Shown in pieces: positions 1-8,909 of a stretch of DNA of 64,000 nucleotides. The stretch is taken from positions 124,001 to 188,000 of the forward strand of contig NZ_JABASQ010000002.1 of NCBI RefSeq assembly GCF_016107535.1, written 5' to 3'. Position numbers and translations under genes: made by a program. The notes beneath the pieces were generated by a model, which ran no database searches, was not told where the DNA came from, and saw nothing but the letters and a program-made list of their open reading frames with translations. Every line of letters begins with the position of its first letter. Position 1 is the stretch's first letter. Source of the stretch: Psychrobacter cibarius. Lineage in GTDB: Bacteria; Pseudomonadota; Gammaproteobacteria; Pseudomonadales; Moraxellaceae.

Positions 1-579
1 GGTAAGCAAATTGCAGAAACGGTTTGTGCTGCTTGTCATGGTGTTGATGGTGTGAGTGTTGTCCCTGCGCAGCCTAATTTGGGTGGCCAAAACGTAAAAT
101 ACCTTTACAAACAGTTGGTCAACTTTAAAGCAGGTTATCGCAAGAACGGTATTATGCAATCACAAGTTGCAAATTTATCGCAGCAAGATTTAGCCAACGT
201 GGCTGGTTATTATGCTAGCCAAGCGCCTTGGGGTGTTGGATTTGGTAATCCTGCGACCAACCAAGAAGCCACTAAGCTATTCTTAGGTGGTGATAAGTCA
301 CGCGGTGTCATCGGTTGTGCAGGCTGTCATGGTCCAGATGCTGCTGGTAATACTTGGGCGGCATTTCCACGCTTAGGTGGTCAGCATGCACAGTACATCG
401 CAACTCAGCTAAAACTTTTCCGTGCGGCTGGCCGTGTTGATGATGTTGACAGTGATGAGCAAAAACGTGTCAATGATGCTGCGAAAGAAGGCGATATGGG
501 CATGATGCAGACAGTCGCATCGAAACTATCGGATCGTGATATTCGTATCTTGTCAGACTATATCAGTGCTGTTCACTAA
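1..579 (+). CDS. Diheme cytochrome c (c4-like), 5'-truncated by window edge
   Basis: The reading frame is open from the first base, so the true start lies outside the window; the visible part is 192 codons. Two c-type haem sites can be read: CAACH at bases 25-39 and CAGCH near base 320, each followed about 50-70 residues later by methionine-containing segments suitable as axial ligands. Two similar halves, each with a CxxCH, a GGQ(N/H) motif and an LSDRD/LSQQD stretch, are typical of cytochrome c4-type proteins, which are periplasmic electron carriers to terminal oxidases. The signal peptide would lie upstream. A strong terminator follows. Other class I diheme cytochromes are possible, but the internal duplication favours c4. 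Confidence 0.85.
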   Translation, partial: GKQIAETVCAACHGVDGVSVVPAQPNLGGQNVKYLYKQLVNFKAGYRKNGIMQSQVANLSQQDLANVAGYYASQAPWGVGFGNPATNQEATKLFLGGDKSRGVIGCAGCHGPDAAGNTWAAFPRLGGQHAQYIATQLKLFRAAGRVDDVDSDEQKRVNDAAKEGDMGMMQTVASKLSDRDIRILSDYISAVH

Positions 580-669
580 TTGATTGATATCAGCTACGAG
601 TGGCTAATGCACGTTACCTCGCTGAAATTAATAAGCACTTGACCATATATCCGCCATTGTTTCATTATT

Positions 670-695
670 AAACCCCGATTTCGGGGTTTTTTTAT
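670..695 (+). terminator. Rho-independent terminator after cytochrome c gene
   Basis: Stem AACCCCGA / TCGGGGTT closed by a two-base loop, followed by seven T. It lies about 90 bases after the cytochrome stop codon. The rest of 580-1025 is AT-rich and shows no gene; it presumably holds the promoter of the next gene. Confidence 0.85.
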
Positions 696-1025
696 AACTG
701 TTCATCCCTTATATTATAGAGACCTTATAGTCATTCCATTATAAAAGAGTCGCTGCATTAATCTCGCTTGAAGTATTGAATATATATTTGCTTCTGGTTA
801 CCTTGTGCTTCTTTTAAATTGAATTGACTATATAAAATAAAACTGCTTACAGAGGCCTATCGTTGCTCTGTATCATGATAAATTATCGTTATTCACCTTA
901 TACCAAACCCACAGAGTATGATTGGCGGTGTCAAACTTGTTTCGTCTACAATGCGTAGTACTGACCCTCGTTTTCCCAGCTATTCTCATTTTTGTGAAAG
1001 GTATTAGATCGTTTGGATTTAGATT

Positions 1026-2168
1026 ATGATGATCCGTTATGCTTCTTATTTTATCGCGGCACTGCTACCGCTACTGCTGTTTCGTTGGTTTGCACCAACA
1101 TCCATTGGTGAGATTGACTTTTGGTTACTCTGGCTATTGGCTATGGTATTGGTATCCTTGCCCGTCGTTTATGCGGAAATTGCTTTAGCCTATCGTAGTG
1201 TCGAGGCGCCATTAGCAGGGATGCAAAAGCTTACTCGCGAAGCAGATGCCAGCCCAATATGGCGTAGTTTTGGGTGGCTCGCCGCGCTGGTCTCTATTAT
1301 GATTGCGGCGTTAGTGATCTCAGGCGCGAGCACAGGTATTTTGGCGGCATTGACGGAGCTTAATAGCGCTCCTGCTATACCAGATTTTGCGATCGCTGCT
1401 GGCCTGATGGTCATTGCTGTGTTACTCAGTTTATTAGGCGTTGCACCGTTACCGATTGGCCTGGGATTAATGGTGATAGGTTTGTTGCTGGGCGTGGCAA
1501 ATGGCCTACCCAATATTGACTTTGCGATGACTGATATTAGCTTAAATGAATGGGCGCGTGCAGTCGCGTTAGCGTTGGTTAGTGTGGGTGCAGGCACAGG
1601 CTTATACTGGTTTGGTCAAAACTTGGTAACGAACCAAGTGGCAACAGCAGTAGATACGGACAATATCAATGCGCAAAAACCTGCTCGCAGCCGTGCAACG
1701 AGTGAGTATCGGGCAACCAAATTGGTACTCCCGATTTGGATATTGCAATTGATCGTTGGGGTTGTGGCGTTATCTATTAGTGGCATGGCATTGCCACCGA
1801 TTGGACAGCTATCATATTGGATAGGGGTGTTATTTGTCGCCAGCTATTTGCTGCATTATAGTACCCAGCAATTAGCACACAAGTTTGGATTACTGGTCAG
1901 TTTGGTATTAACCTTTGTCTTGGCGCTTTTGTTAGTCGTTATCATACCAACTGTTTGGCTGGTTGGACTTTTAGTGATTATTAGCAGCATAGCAGTATTA
2001 TTGCTGTCTATCTTTGCGGGTTGGCAGATGAAAATTAGTCATCTGCGTAAGTCATTAAATTTTGGTAATGAAGCGTTTTATAACTTATGGCGAATAGCGA
2101 TTCGTTTGATTGTGCCACTAGCACTGTTATTGGCACTGATAGGTTGGGTGATGCAGTGGTTGAGTTAA
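1026..2168 (+). CDS. Multi-pass membrane protein, distantly NSS (sodium:neurotransmitter symporter)-like
   Basis: A 380-residue protein with about ten hydrophobic segments, so an inner-membrane transporter or transporter relic. Around residues 45-105 it has a pattern like NSS/LeuT family transporters: a helix ending LPVVYAEIALAYRS, then WRSFGWLAALVSIMIAALVISG, similar in layout to the family's WxEWxxGR helix and the next segment. It is shorter than usual NSS proteins (about 450-500 residues), and the glycine-rich unwound motif of TM1 is not recognisable. The substrate cannot be stated. Its end overlaps the longest possible frame of rnfH, and the two genes are probably co-transcribed. Family assignment is tentative. 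Confidence 0.55.
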   Translation: MMIRYASYFIAALLPLLLFRWFAPTSIGEIDFWLLWLLAMVLVSLPVVYAEIALAYRSVEAPLAGMQKLTREADASPIWRSFGWLAALVSIMIAALVISGASTGILAALTELNSAPAIPDFAIAAGLMVIAVLLSLLGVAPLPIGLGLMVIGLLLGVANGLPNIDFAMTDISLNEWARAVALALVSVGAGTGLYWFGQNLVTNQVATAVDTDNINAQKPARSRATSEYRATKLVLPIWILQLIVGVVALSISGMALPPIGQLSYWIGVLFVASYLLHYSTQQLAHKFGLLVSLVLTFVLALLLVVIIPTVWLVGLLVIISSIAVLLLSIFAGWQMKISHLRKSLNFGNEAFYNLWRIAIRLIVPLALLLALIGWVMQWLS

Positions 2169-2221
2169 CCGCTAATGGCGTTCAATCTGATAATAATTGT
2201 GCGCCGTCATCTGAGCAGACC

Positions 2222-2536
2222 ATGCTAATGACTGTTTATTTGGCATACGCTGAAGATGCAAAATGTCAGCATTATTTAACCCTACAAGTTAATGATGAAA
2301 CAAGTTTATATGAGGCATTGAGGCAGGCAGGATGGTTGGTGAAATTTCCAGCGTTAGCACGTTGGTGTGAGCAAGTGGCAGATATTGCAACGCCAACGGC
2401 AAAGCGTTGGCATGTGGGTATCTATGCACAAAAACAGCCGCTCAGCTATCGCTTGCAGCCTTTTGATCGTATCGAAGTATATCGCAGCTTAAGCGCTGAT
2501 CCCATGTCTCAGCGCAAAAATAAATCTCGAGTTTAA
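2222..2536 (+). CDS. rnfH: RnfH (RatB) family ubiquitin-fold protein
   Basis: A small (about 104 residues) beta-grasp protein of the RnfH/RatB family. Family marks are the start MTVYLAYA, the segment LYEALRQAGWLVKFP, the phrase VGIYAQKQPL and the C-terminal IEVYRSLSADPMSQRKNKSR, matching the usual VYRPL-DPKxxRR ending. The frame extends upstream to 2087 inside the membrane-protein gene, but the family begins near the ATGs at 2222 or 2228, so a start there is preferred; the ribosome-binding site is weak. In many gammaproteobacteria this gene sits beside ratA and bamE; here bamE is convergent and immediately downstream. The molecular role is not established. Confidence 0.8.
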   Translation: MLMTVYLAYAEDAKCQHYLTLQVNDETSLYEALRQAGWLVKFPALARWCEQVADIATPTAKRWHVGIYAQKQPLSYRLQPFDRIEVYRSLSADPMSQRKNKSRV

Positions 2537-2580
2537 GCGATGTTGCGCCATCTATCATCGAAGCCAGTTGCCGTTCTTGA

Positions 2581-3000
2581 TTATGAGGCAGGCAGGCTTT
2601 CGATACCTTCAATACGATTGACCAAACCATTATTATCAAAGTAGATAATTAAGTGCTGACTGGCATTTTTGACATCAGCAATACCTTTGCGGCTACCTTC
2701 TGTCCCTGCTTTGTAATCGTAAATATAATCCCAACGCTTAGGTTCTAAGGTGTCTCTAATAGCTGGGCTACCAAGGATATAAAGGACTTGGTTTTGATTC
2801 ATACCCACTTGCAGTTTTTGCGCTTGCGCTTGAGTGATGGCAGTGCCTTGTGGCAAATCAATCTTATAAACACTCAATAATGAGCAGCCAGACATAGCGA
2901 CAGTAGCGCTAAGCATACTGGTTATGACAATCTTGCGTAATACGCTTGTAGGGCTTAACGGACGAAAAGTTAATGTCTTTATCATGGTAAGATGACTCAT
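2581..3000 (-). CDS. bamE: Outer membrane assembly lipoprotein BamE (SmpA/OmlA)
   Basis: BamE is a small lipoprotein of the BAM complex that inserts beta-barrel proteins into the outer membrane. A signal peptide ends in the lipobox-like AMSGC (about residues 35-39), followed by the BamE domain: YKIDLPQGTAI, then LQVGMNQNQVLYILGSPAIRD and WDYIYDY, all characteristic. The 139-residue length fits. A second Met at residue 6 (base 2985) is an alternative start and would shorten the long positive n-region. The gene is divergent from fur, as known for omlA-fur in Pseudomonas, and convergent with rnfH. Confidence 0.92.
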   Translation of the reverse strand: MSHLTMIKTLTFRPLSPTSVLRKIVITSMLSATVAMSGCSLLSVYKIDLPQGTAITQAQAQKLQVGMNQNQVLYILGSPAIRDTLEPKRWDYIYDYKAGTEGSRKGIADVKNASQHLIIYFDNNGLVNRIEGIESLPAS

Positions 3001-3251
3001 AAGAAATGAATTAGGCGCCGCCAGAGGTTGTTAATGCGAGTCTGGCCGACAATCTTGGACAAATGATACGTCATTTACTTGCAATTTCCTACCACTTACG
3101 ACATTATTTACCAAATGCTACCTGAGTCATTTTATTATTTATATTTTAAATTCATAGACTTGCGTTAGGATTATTATAGAAAATAACAGGCTTGGAAATC
3201 AGGCCAAATCAGCCAGTCTGCTGTTATTAAAATGTTTCATATACTATAAAA

Positions 3252-3271
3252 AATAATCGTTAACGATTATT
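3252..3271. promoter_or_regulatory. Candidate Fur box (20-bp perfect palindrome) upstream of fur
   Basis: AATAATCGTTAACGATTATT is a perfect 20-bp inverted repeat lying 57 bases before the fur start codon in the fur/bamE divergent spacer. It resembles the Fur consensus (repeats of GATAAT in alternating orientation; GATAATGATAATCATTATC), although the centre CGTTAACG differs. fur is autoregulated in many gammaproteobacteria, so an autoregulatory operator is the natural reading. No other gene lies between it and fur. Confidence 0.6.
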
Positions 3272-3327
3272 CATCTCATATTTTTGGTTCTTTATTTACT
3301 AAGACTGTCACAGTCAGAAGGGATATT

Positions 3328-3762
3328 ATGGCTTCTTTTACCAATCAAGATTTACGTAAAGCAGGATTAAAAGTCACTTTACCTCGCATCAAGATTTTAG
3401 AGCTACTGGAGAGTGCAGAGTTGCATCATATGAGTGCTGAGGAGGTTTATAAGGCACTGATAGAGCAAGGTGAGGATGTGGGTTTAGCGACTGTCTACCG
3501 AGTGCTGACACAGTTTGAACAAGCTGGTATCGTCGAGCGTCATAACTTCGAAAATAATTTATCGGTGTTTGAGATTACCCAAGAAGGCCATCATGACCAT
3601 TTGGTTTGTGATGTTTGTGGCAAGATTATAGAGTTTCATAACGAAGTCATCGAAGAAGAGCAACTTAAAGTCGCAGAAAAGCACGGATTTAAGTTATCAG
3701 GTCATTCATTGGTGCTATACGGTATTTGTAATGACCAAGAGTGTCGGGATAGCATCAAGTAA
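3328..3762 (+). CDS. fur: Ferric uptake regulator Fur
   Basis: A 144-residue metal-dependent repressor. The N-terminal winged helix contains LKVTLPRIKILELL and the recognition region VGLATVYRVLTQFEQAGIV. The C-terminal dimerisation half has the metal-site phrase GHHDHLVCDVCGKIIEF (His88-His91 region) and two structural-zinc pairs, Cys94/Cys97 and Cys134/Cys139. Length and motif order are those of Fur rather than Zur or PerR. With Fe(II) it represses iron-uptake genes. The ribosome-binding site AAGGGAT precedes the ATG, a palindromic candidate operator lies at 3252-3271, and a bidirectional terminator follows. Confidence 0.96.
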   Translation: MASFTNQDLRKAGLKVTLPRIKILELLESAELHHMSAEEVYKALIEQGEDVGLATVYRVLTQFEQAGIVERHNFENNLSVFEITQEGHHDHLVCDVCGKIIEFHNEVIEEEQLKVAEKHGFKLSGHSLVLYGICNDQECRDSIK

Positions 3763-3832
3763 TTTTTAATTGGTGAGCATGATCTACCTTTGATATCGTT
3801 TTTATTGCGTTATCGCTATGTATAAAATAGGA

Positions 3833-3862
3833 AAAGCCCTCATAATAATATGAGGGCTTTCT
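3833..3862. terminator. Bidirectional terminator between fur and pilU
   Basis: Perfect 10-bp stem AAAGCCCTCA / TGAGGGCTTT with an AT loop. T-rich on both strands, so it can end both fur (plus) and the convergent pilU (minus). Confidence 0.8.
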
Positions 3863-3909
3863 TATAAGTTTTTATGGTAAAAACGAATAACAACGCTCAA
3901 AAGCCACGC

Positions 3910-5031
3910 TTAACTGATATCTAATGATAAGTTATCCGCACCTTCATCCAGATTGGCGGTGCCATTCTTACTACTGAGTTTGATTTTTAGGCGTAAATCA
4001 TTAGGAGAGTCAGCATGAAGAATCGCTTCTTTATATGTGATTTCTCCTTGCTCATATAAGTCAAAAAGTGCCTGATCAAAGGTTTGCATGCCGCTATCCC
4101 GCGATCGTGTCATGACATCTTTGATTTCATGAACCTCGCCTTTACGGATATAGTCACTAATCAGCTGTGAGTTCAATAAAATCTCAATAGCCGCACGGCG
4201 TCCTTTACCATCAGGAGTTGGGATGAGCTGCTGCGCGATAATGGCTTGCAAGTTGAGCGATAAATCCATAAATAACTGATTGTGGCGACTGGTTTCAAAA
4301 AAGTGAATGATACGGTCAATCGCTTGGTTGGCGTTGTTGGCGTGTAAGGTTGCAAACACCAAATGCCCTGTCTCAGCGTACTGGATCGCGTAGCTCATGA
4401 CTTCACGGTTACGAATCTCACCAATCAAAATAACATCAGGTGCTTGGCGTAACGTGTTTTTTAGCCCTGCCTCAAATGAATGGGTATCGATACCAACTTC
4501 ACGCTGGGTAATAATACAACCACGATGTTTGTGGACAAACTCGATAGGATCTTCGATGGTAATGATGTGACCATGCGAGTTTTGATTACGGTGTCCGATC
4601 ATAGAAGCAAGGGTCGTTGATTTACCTGTACCTGTTGCACCCACTAGCAGAATGATACCGCGTTTTTTCATTGCCAGCTCTTTTAACGCGGGCGGCAAAC
4701 GCAGCTCTTCGACAGTCGGAATTTTATTCTCAATTTTCCGTAAAATCATCCCTGCCATATCACGCTGTATAAAGGCACTGACCCGAAAACGTGCTTGCTG
4801 TGCTTCATCAGCAATGGCAAATTGGCACTCGTTGGTCTCTTCAAACTCTTTTTGCTGGTTTGGTGTCATGACGCCTTTGACCAATCGCATGGTTTGCTCA
4901 GCGGTTAAAGGCGTTTTACCGACAGGCAAAATTTTGCCATTCACTTTCATGGACGGCGCTACATCAGCGGTAATAAAAAGGTCCGAGCCATTTTTATTGA
5001 TCATTAACTGCAATAGTTTATCAATGTCCAT
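3910..5031 (-). CDS. pilU: Type IV pilus retraction ATPase PilU
   Basis: A 373-residue hexameric PilT-family ATPase that assists PilT in depolymerising type IV pili at the inner-membrane base. Visible motifs: Walker A GATGTGKST (residues 131-139), Asp box ITIEDPIEF (157-165), Walker B LRQAPDVILIGEIR (194-207) and His box TGHLVFATLH (221-230). It lacks the AIRNLIRE motif that marks PilT and carries a C-terminal tail after residue 345, both usual for PilU. It lies 177 bases downstream of pilT on the same strand. The start ATG has AGGT about six bases upstream. Confidence 0.95.
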   Translation of the reverse strand: MDIDKLLQLMINKNGSDLFITADVAPSMKVNGKILPVGKTPLTAEQTMRLVKGVMTPNQQKEFEETNECQFAIADEAQQARFRVSAFIQRDMAGMILRKIENKIPTVEELRLPPALKELAMKKRGIILLVGATGTGKSTTLASMIGHRNQNSHGHIITIEDPIEFVHKHRGCIITQREVGIDTHSFEAGLKNTLRQAPDVILIGEIRNREVMSYAIQYAETGHLVFATLHANNANQAIDRIIHFFETSRHNQLFMDLSLNLQAIIAQQLIPTPDGKGRRAAIEILLNSQLISDYIRKGEVHEIKDVMTRSRDSGMQTFDQALFDLYEQGEITYKEAILHADSPNDLRLKIKLSSKNGTANLDEGADNLSLDIS

Positions 5032-5208
5032 ATCGTACCTGCATTCGATGTAAATCGATTAAAAAAGTATTTAAAATCATGTTTCAAAAATCGCTAATAA
5101 TAACCATTAGAATAAAAGTAAGGCATATCATGGCTCATGAGTGCTTGTATTATTGACTCACACATCAATCGTCAATCATTATAAGCCAGTAACGCACGAT
5201 GAATAATA

Positions 5209-6264
5209 TTACAAGAATGCCTCAGGCTGTTTGGCATAAGGACGGGCTACGTCTTTACTAATGGTGCCTTTTGCTACTAGGTTTTTGAGCGTTTGATCCA
5301 GCGTAATCATACCTTCACCTGCACCTGTTTGGATAGCAGAGTACATTTGAGCGATTTTATTCTCACGTATCAAGTTACGGATAGCGGGTGTGCCGAGCAT
5401 GATTTCATGTGCTGCTACACGTCCGCCTGCTTGACGACGCAAAAGCGTTTGTGAAATAACGGCTTGTAGTGACTCTGATAGCATCGCCCGAATCATGTCT
5501 TTTTCTGCTGCGGGGAATACATCAATGACACGGTCAATGGTTTTAGCGGCTGAACTGGTGTGTAGAGTGCCGAATACTAAGTGACCAGTCTCTGCTGCTG
5601 TCAATGCCAAGCGAATGGTCTCAAGGTCACGTAGCTCACCGACCAAAATCACATCGGGATCCTCACGTAGCGCAGAGCGCAAGGCAGGCTCGAAACCCAA
5701 GGTATCGCGGTGCACCTCACGTTGGTTAATCAGGCTTTTCTTGGAGTCGTGGACAAATTCGATCGGATCTTCAATGGTTAAAATATGCTCTTTACGGCTC
5801 TCGTTAATATAGTCAATCATGGCAGCCAGCGTTGTGGACTTACCAGAACCTGTCGGACCCGTGACCAATACCACGCCACGTTTAAAGTCTGACACGCGCT
5901 TGAATACATCACCCATACCGAGGTCTTCCATTGTCAAAACTTTGGACGGAATGGTACGAAAGACAGCGCCTGCCCCACGGTTTTGATTGAATGCGTTTAC
6001 CCGAAAACGTGCTAGATTGGGAATCTCAAAAGAGAAATCCGTCTCATAAAATTCTTCAAAGTCAGCGCGCTGCTTATCGTTCATGATGTCATAAATAAGC
6101 TGATGCACAACTTGATGAGTCATCTCTGGCATATTAATACGGGTCATTTCACCATCAACACGTATCATTGCTGGCATACCGGCTGAAATATGTAAATCTG
6201 ATGCTTTATGCTTAACCGTAAAGCGCAGCAAGTCTTCGATGCTTAAATTATTTTTTTCAGCCAT
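5209..6264 (-). CDS. pilT: Type IV pilus twitching motility ATPase PilT
   Basis: The main pilus-retraction motor, 351 residues. An N-terminal PAS-like domain (KASDLHISAGMPAMIRVDG) is followed by Walker A GPTGSGKST (136-144), EDPIEFVH, Walker B LREDPDVILVGELRD, TGHLVFGTLHT and the PilT-specific AIRNLIRENKIAQM in the C-terminal part. Its length matches the usual 344-350. It is followed by pilU on the same strand, with yggS divergent upstream, the order known from Pseudomonas and relatives. The ATG is preceded by AGGAATATCC as ribosome-binding site. Confidence 0.97.
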   Translation of the reverse strand: MAEKNNLSIEDLLRFTVKHKASDLHISAGMPAMIRVDGEMTRINMPEMTHQVVHQLIYDIMNDKQRADFEEFYETDFSFEIPNLARFRVNAFNQNRGAGAVFRTIPSKVLTMEDLGMGDVFKRVSDFKRGVVLVTGPTGSGKSTTLAAMIDYINESRKEHILTIEDPIEFVHDSKKSLINQREVHRDTLGFEPALRSALREDPDVILVGELRDLETIRLALTAAETGHLVFGTLHTSSAAKTIDRVIDVFPAAEKDMIRAMLSESLQAVISQTLLRRQAGGRVAAHEIMLGTPAIRNLIRENKIAQMYSAIQTGAGEGMITLDQTLKNLVAKGTISKDVARPYAKQPEAFL

Positions 6265-6494
6265 AATCGGATATTCCTATCAATCAATAAGGGTAGGACA
6301 AAAGAGCAAAAAAGGGGAGTGATTATCAATCGATAAACGATCTGATTAAAGTCGGTCACGTTAATAAAGGAATAGCGATGGTCTTTACCATTACTATTAT
6401 ATTCAGTAGCATATGTTAAACCATGTAACAATATAATAACAAGACTACCGACAATTAACCATCTACTACACCAATAAAATGTAAAATTAGTCAT
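6243..6494 (-). CDS. Possible small two-helix membrane protein upstream of pilT
   Basis: An 83-codon frame whose end overlaps the pilT start by 22 bases on the same strand. It encodes two hydrophobic segments, near residues 13-26 (LIVGSLVIILLHG) and 55-70 (IITPLFCSFVLPLLI), with basic ends. I do not recognise a family. The ribosome-binding site is poor and the area is AT-rich, so it may be a chance frame in the pilT leader. Confidence 0.25.
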   Translation of the reverse strand: MTNFTFYWCSRWLIVGSLVIILLHGLTYATEYNSNGKDHRYSFINVTDFNQIVYRLIITPLFCSFVLPLLIDRNIRLWLKKII

Positions 6495-6662
6495 TATGAG
6501 TGTCGATTTATAGATTGATGCTTGTTGAGTTTTTTATATTAAAAGATATTTATAAAAAGTTTAACCATGATTAATAAAAGTTAATTATATAAGTCATTAA
6601 AAATAGAAGTCATTAAAAGTGACTGATTAAAAAATGGATTAAATTATTCTCGTGAGTAATAT

Positions 6663-7379
6663 ATGAAAGAAATAGAAAATAACATTGATAGCCAAAATCT
6701 TATTGCGAGCTGGCAGCAAGTGAGCAAGCAAATGACTCAAGCGTGTGAGCATGCGGCACGACAAGTAGATAGTGTGACGTTGCTGGCAGTTTCTAAGACC
6801 AAACCAGCTGATATGATTGCTACTTTGGCTAAGAAAGGACAGCAGCACTTTGGTGAAAATTATCTGCAAGAAGCCATCGAAAAAATCGATACGCTAAAAC
6901 GACAGCCAGAAACTAAAGGCATTATTTGGCATTATATTGGTAGTATCCAGCGCAATAAGACCCGCGATATTGCTGAGCATTTCGATTGGGTACAAACGGT
7001 TGAGCGTGACATTATTGCTCAGCGTCTAAACGATCAGCGCCCAGCTGAGCTGCCCGCACTGAATGTATTGATTCAGTTGAATATCGATAACGAAGAAAGC
7101 AAATCAGGCTGCCTGCCAGCACAGCTGCCTGATTTGATAACTGCTATCAAGGGGTATGACAGGTTACAGCTGCGTGGTTTGATGATTATTCCTGCTAAGG
7201 AAGGTACGGACGCTTTTACCCGTACCAAGCAGTTATTTGATGAGATTAAAGAGACTTATGCAGAGCTAAATGCTTGGGATACACTAAGCATGGGCATGAG
7301 CGGTGATATGACAGAGGCGATAGCCAGTGGTTCGACAATGGTGCGCGTTGGTAGCGCCATATTTGGCGCACGAGCTTAA
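6663..7379 (+). CDS. yggS: PLP homeostasis protein YggS/PLPBP family
   Basis: A 238-residue fold-type III pyridoxal-phosphate binding protein that keeps PLP and amino acid pools balanced and has no known catalytic activity. Visible: LLAVSKTKPADMI with the PLP lysine at Lys45, QHFGENYLQEA, IIWHYIGSIQRNKTRDI, LRGLMIIPA, and the phosphate-binding end SMGMSGDMTEAIASGSTMVRVGSAIFG. Length is normal. It is divergent from pilT; the proC often found downstream is absent, and the next gene is convergent only 11 bases away. Confidence 0.95.
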   Translation: MKEIENNIDSQNLIASWQQVSKQMTQACEHAARQVDSVTLLAVSKTKPADMIATLAKKGQQHFGENYLQEAIEKIDTLKRQPETKGIIWHYIGSIQRNKTRDIAEHFDWVQTVERDIIAQRLNDQRPAELPALNVLIQLNIDNEESKSGCLPAQLPDLITAIKGYDRLQLRGLMIIPAKEGTDAFTRTKQLFDEIKETYAELNAWDTLSMGMSGDMTEAIASGSTMVRVGSAIFGARA

Positions 7380-7390
7380 ATTTTTATTTA

Positions 7391-8665
7391 TCAGACAGTC
7401 TCATCCATTCTGGTCACCAGCATCTGAGTGATTTTGAGATTGTCCGTTGCGATAATCTCAAATCGATAATTGGCATACTCGATAGTATCGGTTTTCTTTG
7501 GAATCTTGCGTAGCATGTACATCATAAAGCCACTAATGGTTTCATAGTTCTGACTGCGTGGTAGATTAACGATATCTAAAGCGCGTACGACGTCTTCGAT
7601 AGGAGTCATGCCATCGATTAGCCACGAGTTGTCAGTACGTTGAACAATGGGTTGCTCCTCCAAGGTGACAAGCTCGCCCATGACGATACTCATCACATCT
7701 TTAAGCGTGATGACACCCACTACCAATCCATACTCATTCACGATGACGGCAAAGTCAGCGCCTGTAGATTTAAACATCTCTAATACTTCAAACAAGGACA
7801 AGGTATCAGGAACGAAGAGTGCAGGTTTTAGTAGGGCTTTGTCTGTTAAGCTGACCTCTTGCTGGTTAAGAACCAATGCCAAAAAGCTGCGCGACTCTAC
7901 ATAACCAATAATGTGCTCTAGATCATCTTCCTGACAGACCAAAAACTTGTTATGTGGTTGTTCAATCATCACTTCAACGACTTTTTCAGTGCTCGTTTTG
8001 GTATCGAAATAAACAATGTTTTCACGTGGATTCATCACCGACGTTACGGTGCGCTCTTGCATGTCAAAGATATTTTCTATCAGATGATGTTCTTGTTTTT
8101 TGAGCACACCAGCTTCAGCACCTGCATCCATGACGGCATAAATATCTTCTGGCGTCATATCGTCTTGCCGTATGGTTGAAATACCCAGTAATTCAAAGAT
8201 GACATTTGCTGCACCATCAAATATCCAAATCACGGGTTTGAATATAAAAATTAATAGCATCATTGGTCGTACGAGACGTACAGCGATAGCTTCAGTGTTT
8301 GACATCGCCAATCGTCTGGGCATCAAATCAGCGAGCAGAGAAAACAAACTGGTGATCAGCACAAATGATATGACGGATGACACTGCTTCATTCTTCACCA
8401 AAAGCTCTAGATAAGGGCTAATAGCTGACTCACCTACCGCACCAGCTGAGATAGCGACGGCATTCAAAACCACTTGTACGACAGTAATAAAACTGCCAGG
8501 GTGCTCTTGCATTTTAAGGACGTCAGATGCGCGGACATCCCCTTCTTTTGCCATGATTTGTAGCTTAATTTTGCGACCAGCAGCGATGGCTATTTCGGCA
8601 GCGGATACAAAGGCACTGAGTGCAAGCAATAAAAGAAGAAAGATACTAGCGGTTAGCAAACTCAT
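7391..8665 (-). CDS. HlyC/CorC-family membrane protein (DUF21-CBS-CorC_HlyC)
   Basis: A 424-residue inner-membrane protein. The N-terminal DUF21/CNNM part (about 1-180) has four hydrophobic stretches, starting with LLTASIFLLLLLALSAFVSA. It is followed by paired CBS domains (about 200-330; PRENIVYFDTKTSTEKVVEVM and VVGVITLKDVMSIVMGEL) and a C-terminal CorC_HlyC domain (about 340-420; WLIDGMTPIEDVVRALDI). Family members are linked to magnesium or cobalt efflux or ion homeostasis; the older name haemolysin is misleading. It is convergent with yggS; after a 244-base spacer it follows nadE on the same strand. Confidence 0.85.
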   Translation of the reverse strand: MSLLTASIFLLLLLALSAFVSAAEIAIAAGRKIKLQIMAKEGDVRASDVLKMQEHPGSFITVVQVVLNAVAISAGAVGESAISPYLELLVKNEAVSSVISFVLITSLFSLLADLMPRRLAMSNTEAIAVRLVRPMMLLIFIFKPVIWIFDGAANVIFELLGISTIRQDDMTPEDIYAVMDAGAEAGVLKKQEHHLIENIFDMQERTVTSVMNPRENIVYFDTKTSTEKVVEVMIEQPHNKFLVCQEDDLEHIIGYVESRSFLALVLNQQEVSLTDKALLKPALFVPDTLSLFEVLEMFKSTGADFAVIVNEYGLVVGVITLKDVMSIVMGELVTLEEQPIVQRTDNSWLIDGMTPIEDVVRALDIVNLPRSQNYETISGFMMYMLRKIPKKTDTIEYANYRFEIIATDNLKITQMLVTRMDETV

Positions 8666-8784
8666 GACATACTCGGTAAAAAAATATAGGGATTAAAATA
8701 ATTGAAGTTAAAGAAGAGGTTAGAAGTACAAAAAGAAAGCGTTATTTATAACAGCTTGGCATTAAAAATCGGTTTATAGAAACT

Positions 8785-8810
8785 AAAAAAGCTGGGTAAG
8801 CACCCAGCTA
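8785..8810 (-). terminator. Terminator after nadE (minus strand)
   Basis: Stem AGCTGGGT / ACCCAGCT with loop AAGC. On the minus strand it is followed by six T. It lies 100 bases past the nadE stop and before the CBS-protein gene. Confidence 0.75.
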
Positions 8811-8909
8811 ATCGTCAAGAAATTTGATTTTTTATAAAAGTATTAAATTAGCCATGTTGCTCGCGTTCTACATAATAAAAGTAGGGCAAGCAATAATGGT
8901 TAATCTAAT

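Noticed and set aside
2087..2221. N-terminal extension of rnfH into the upstream membrane-protein gene
   Set aside because: The RnfH family begins at the MTVYLAYA segment; the extension would be out-of-frame shadow of the upstream gene.
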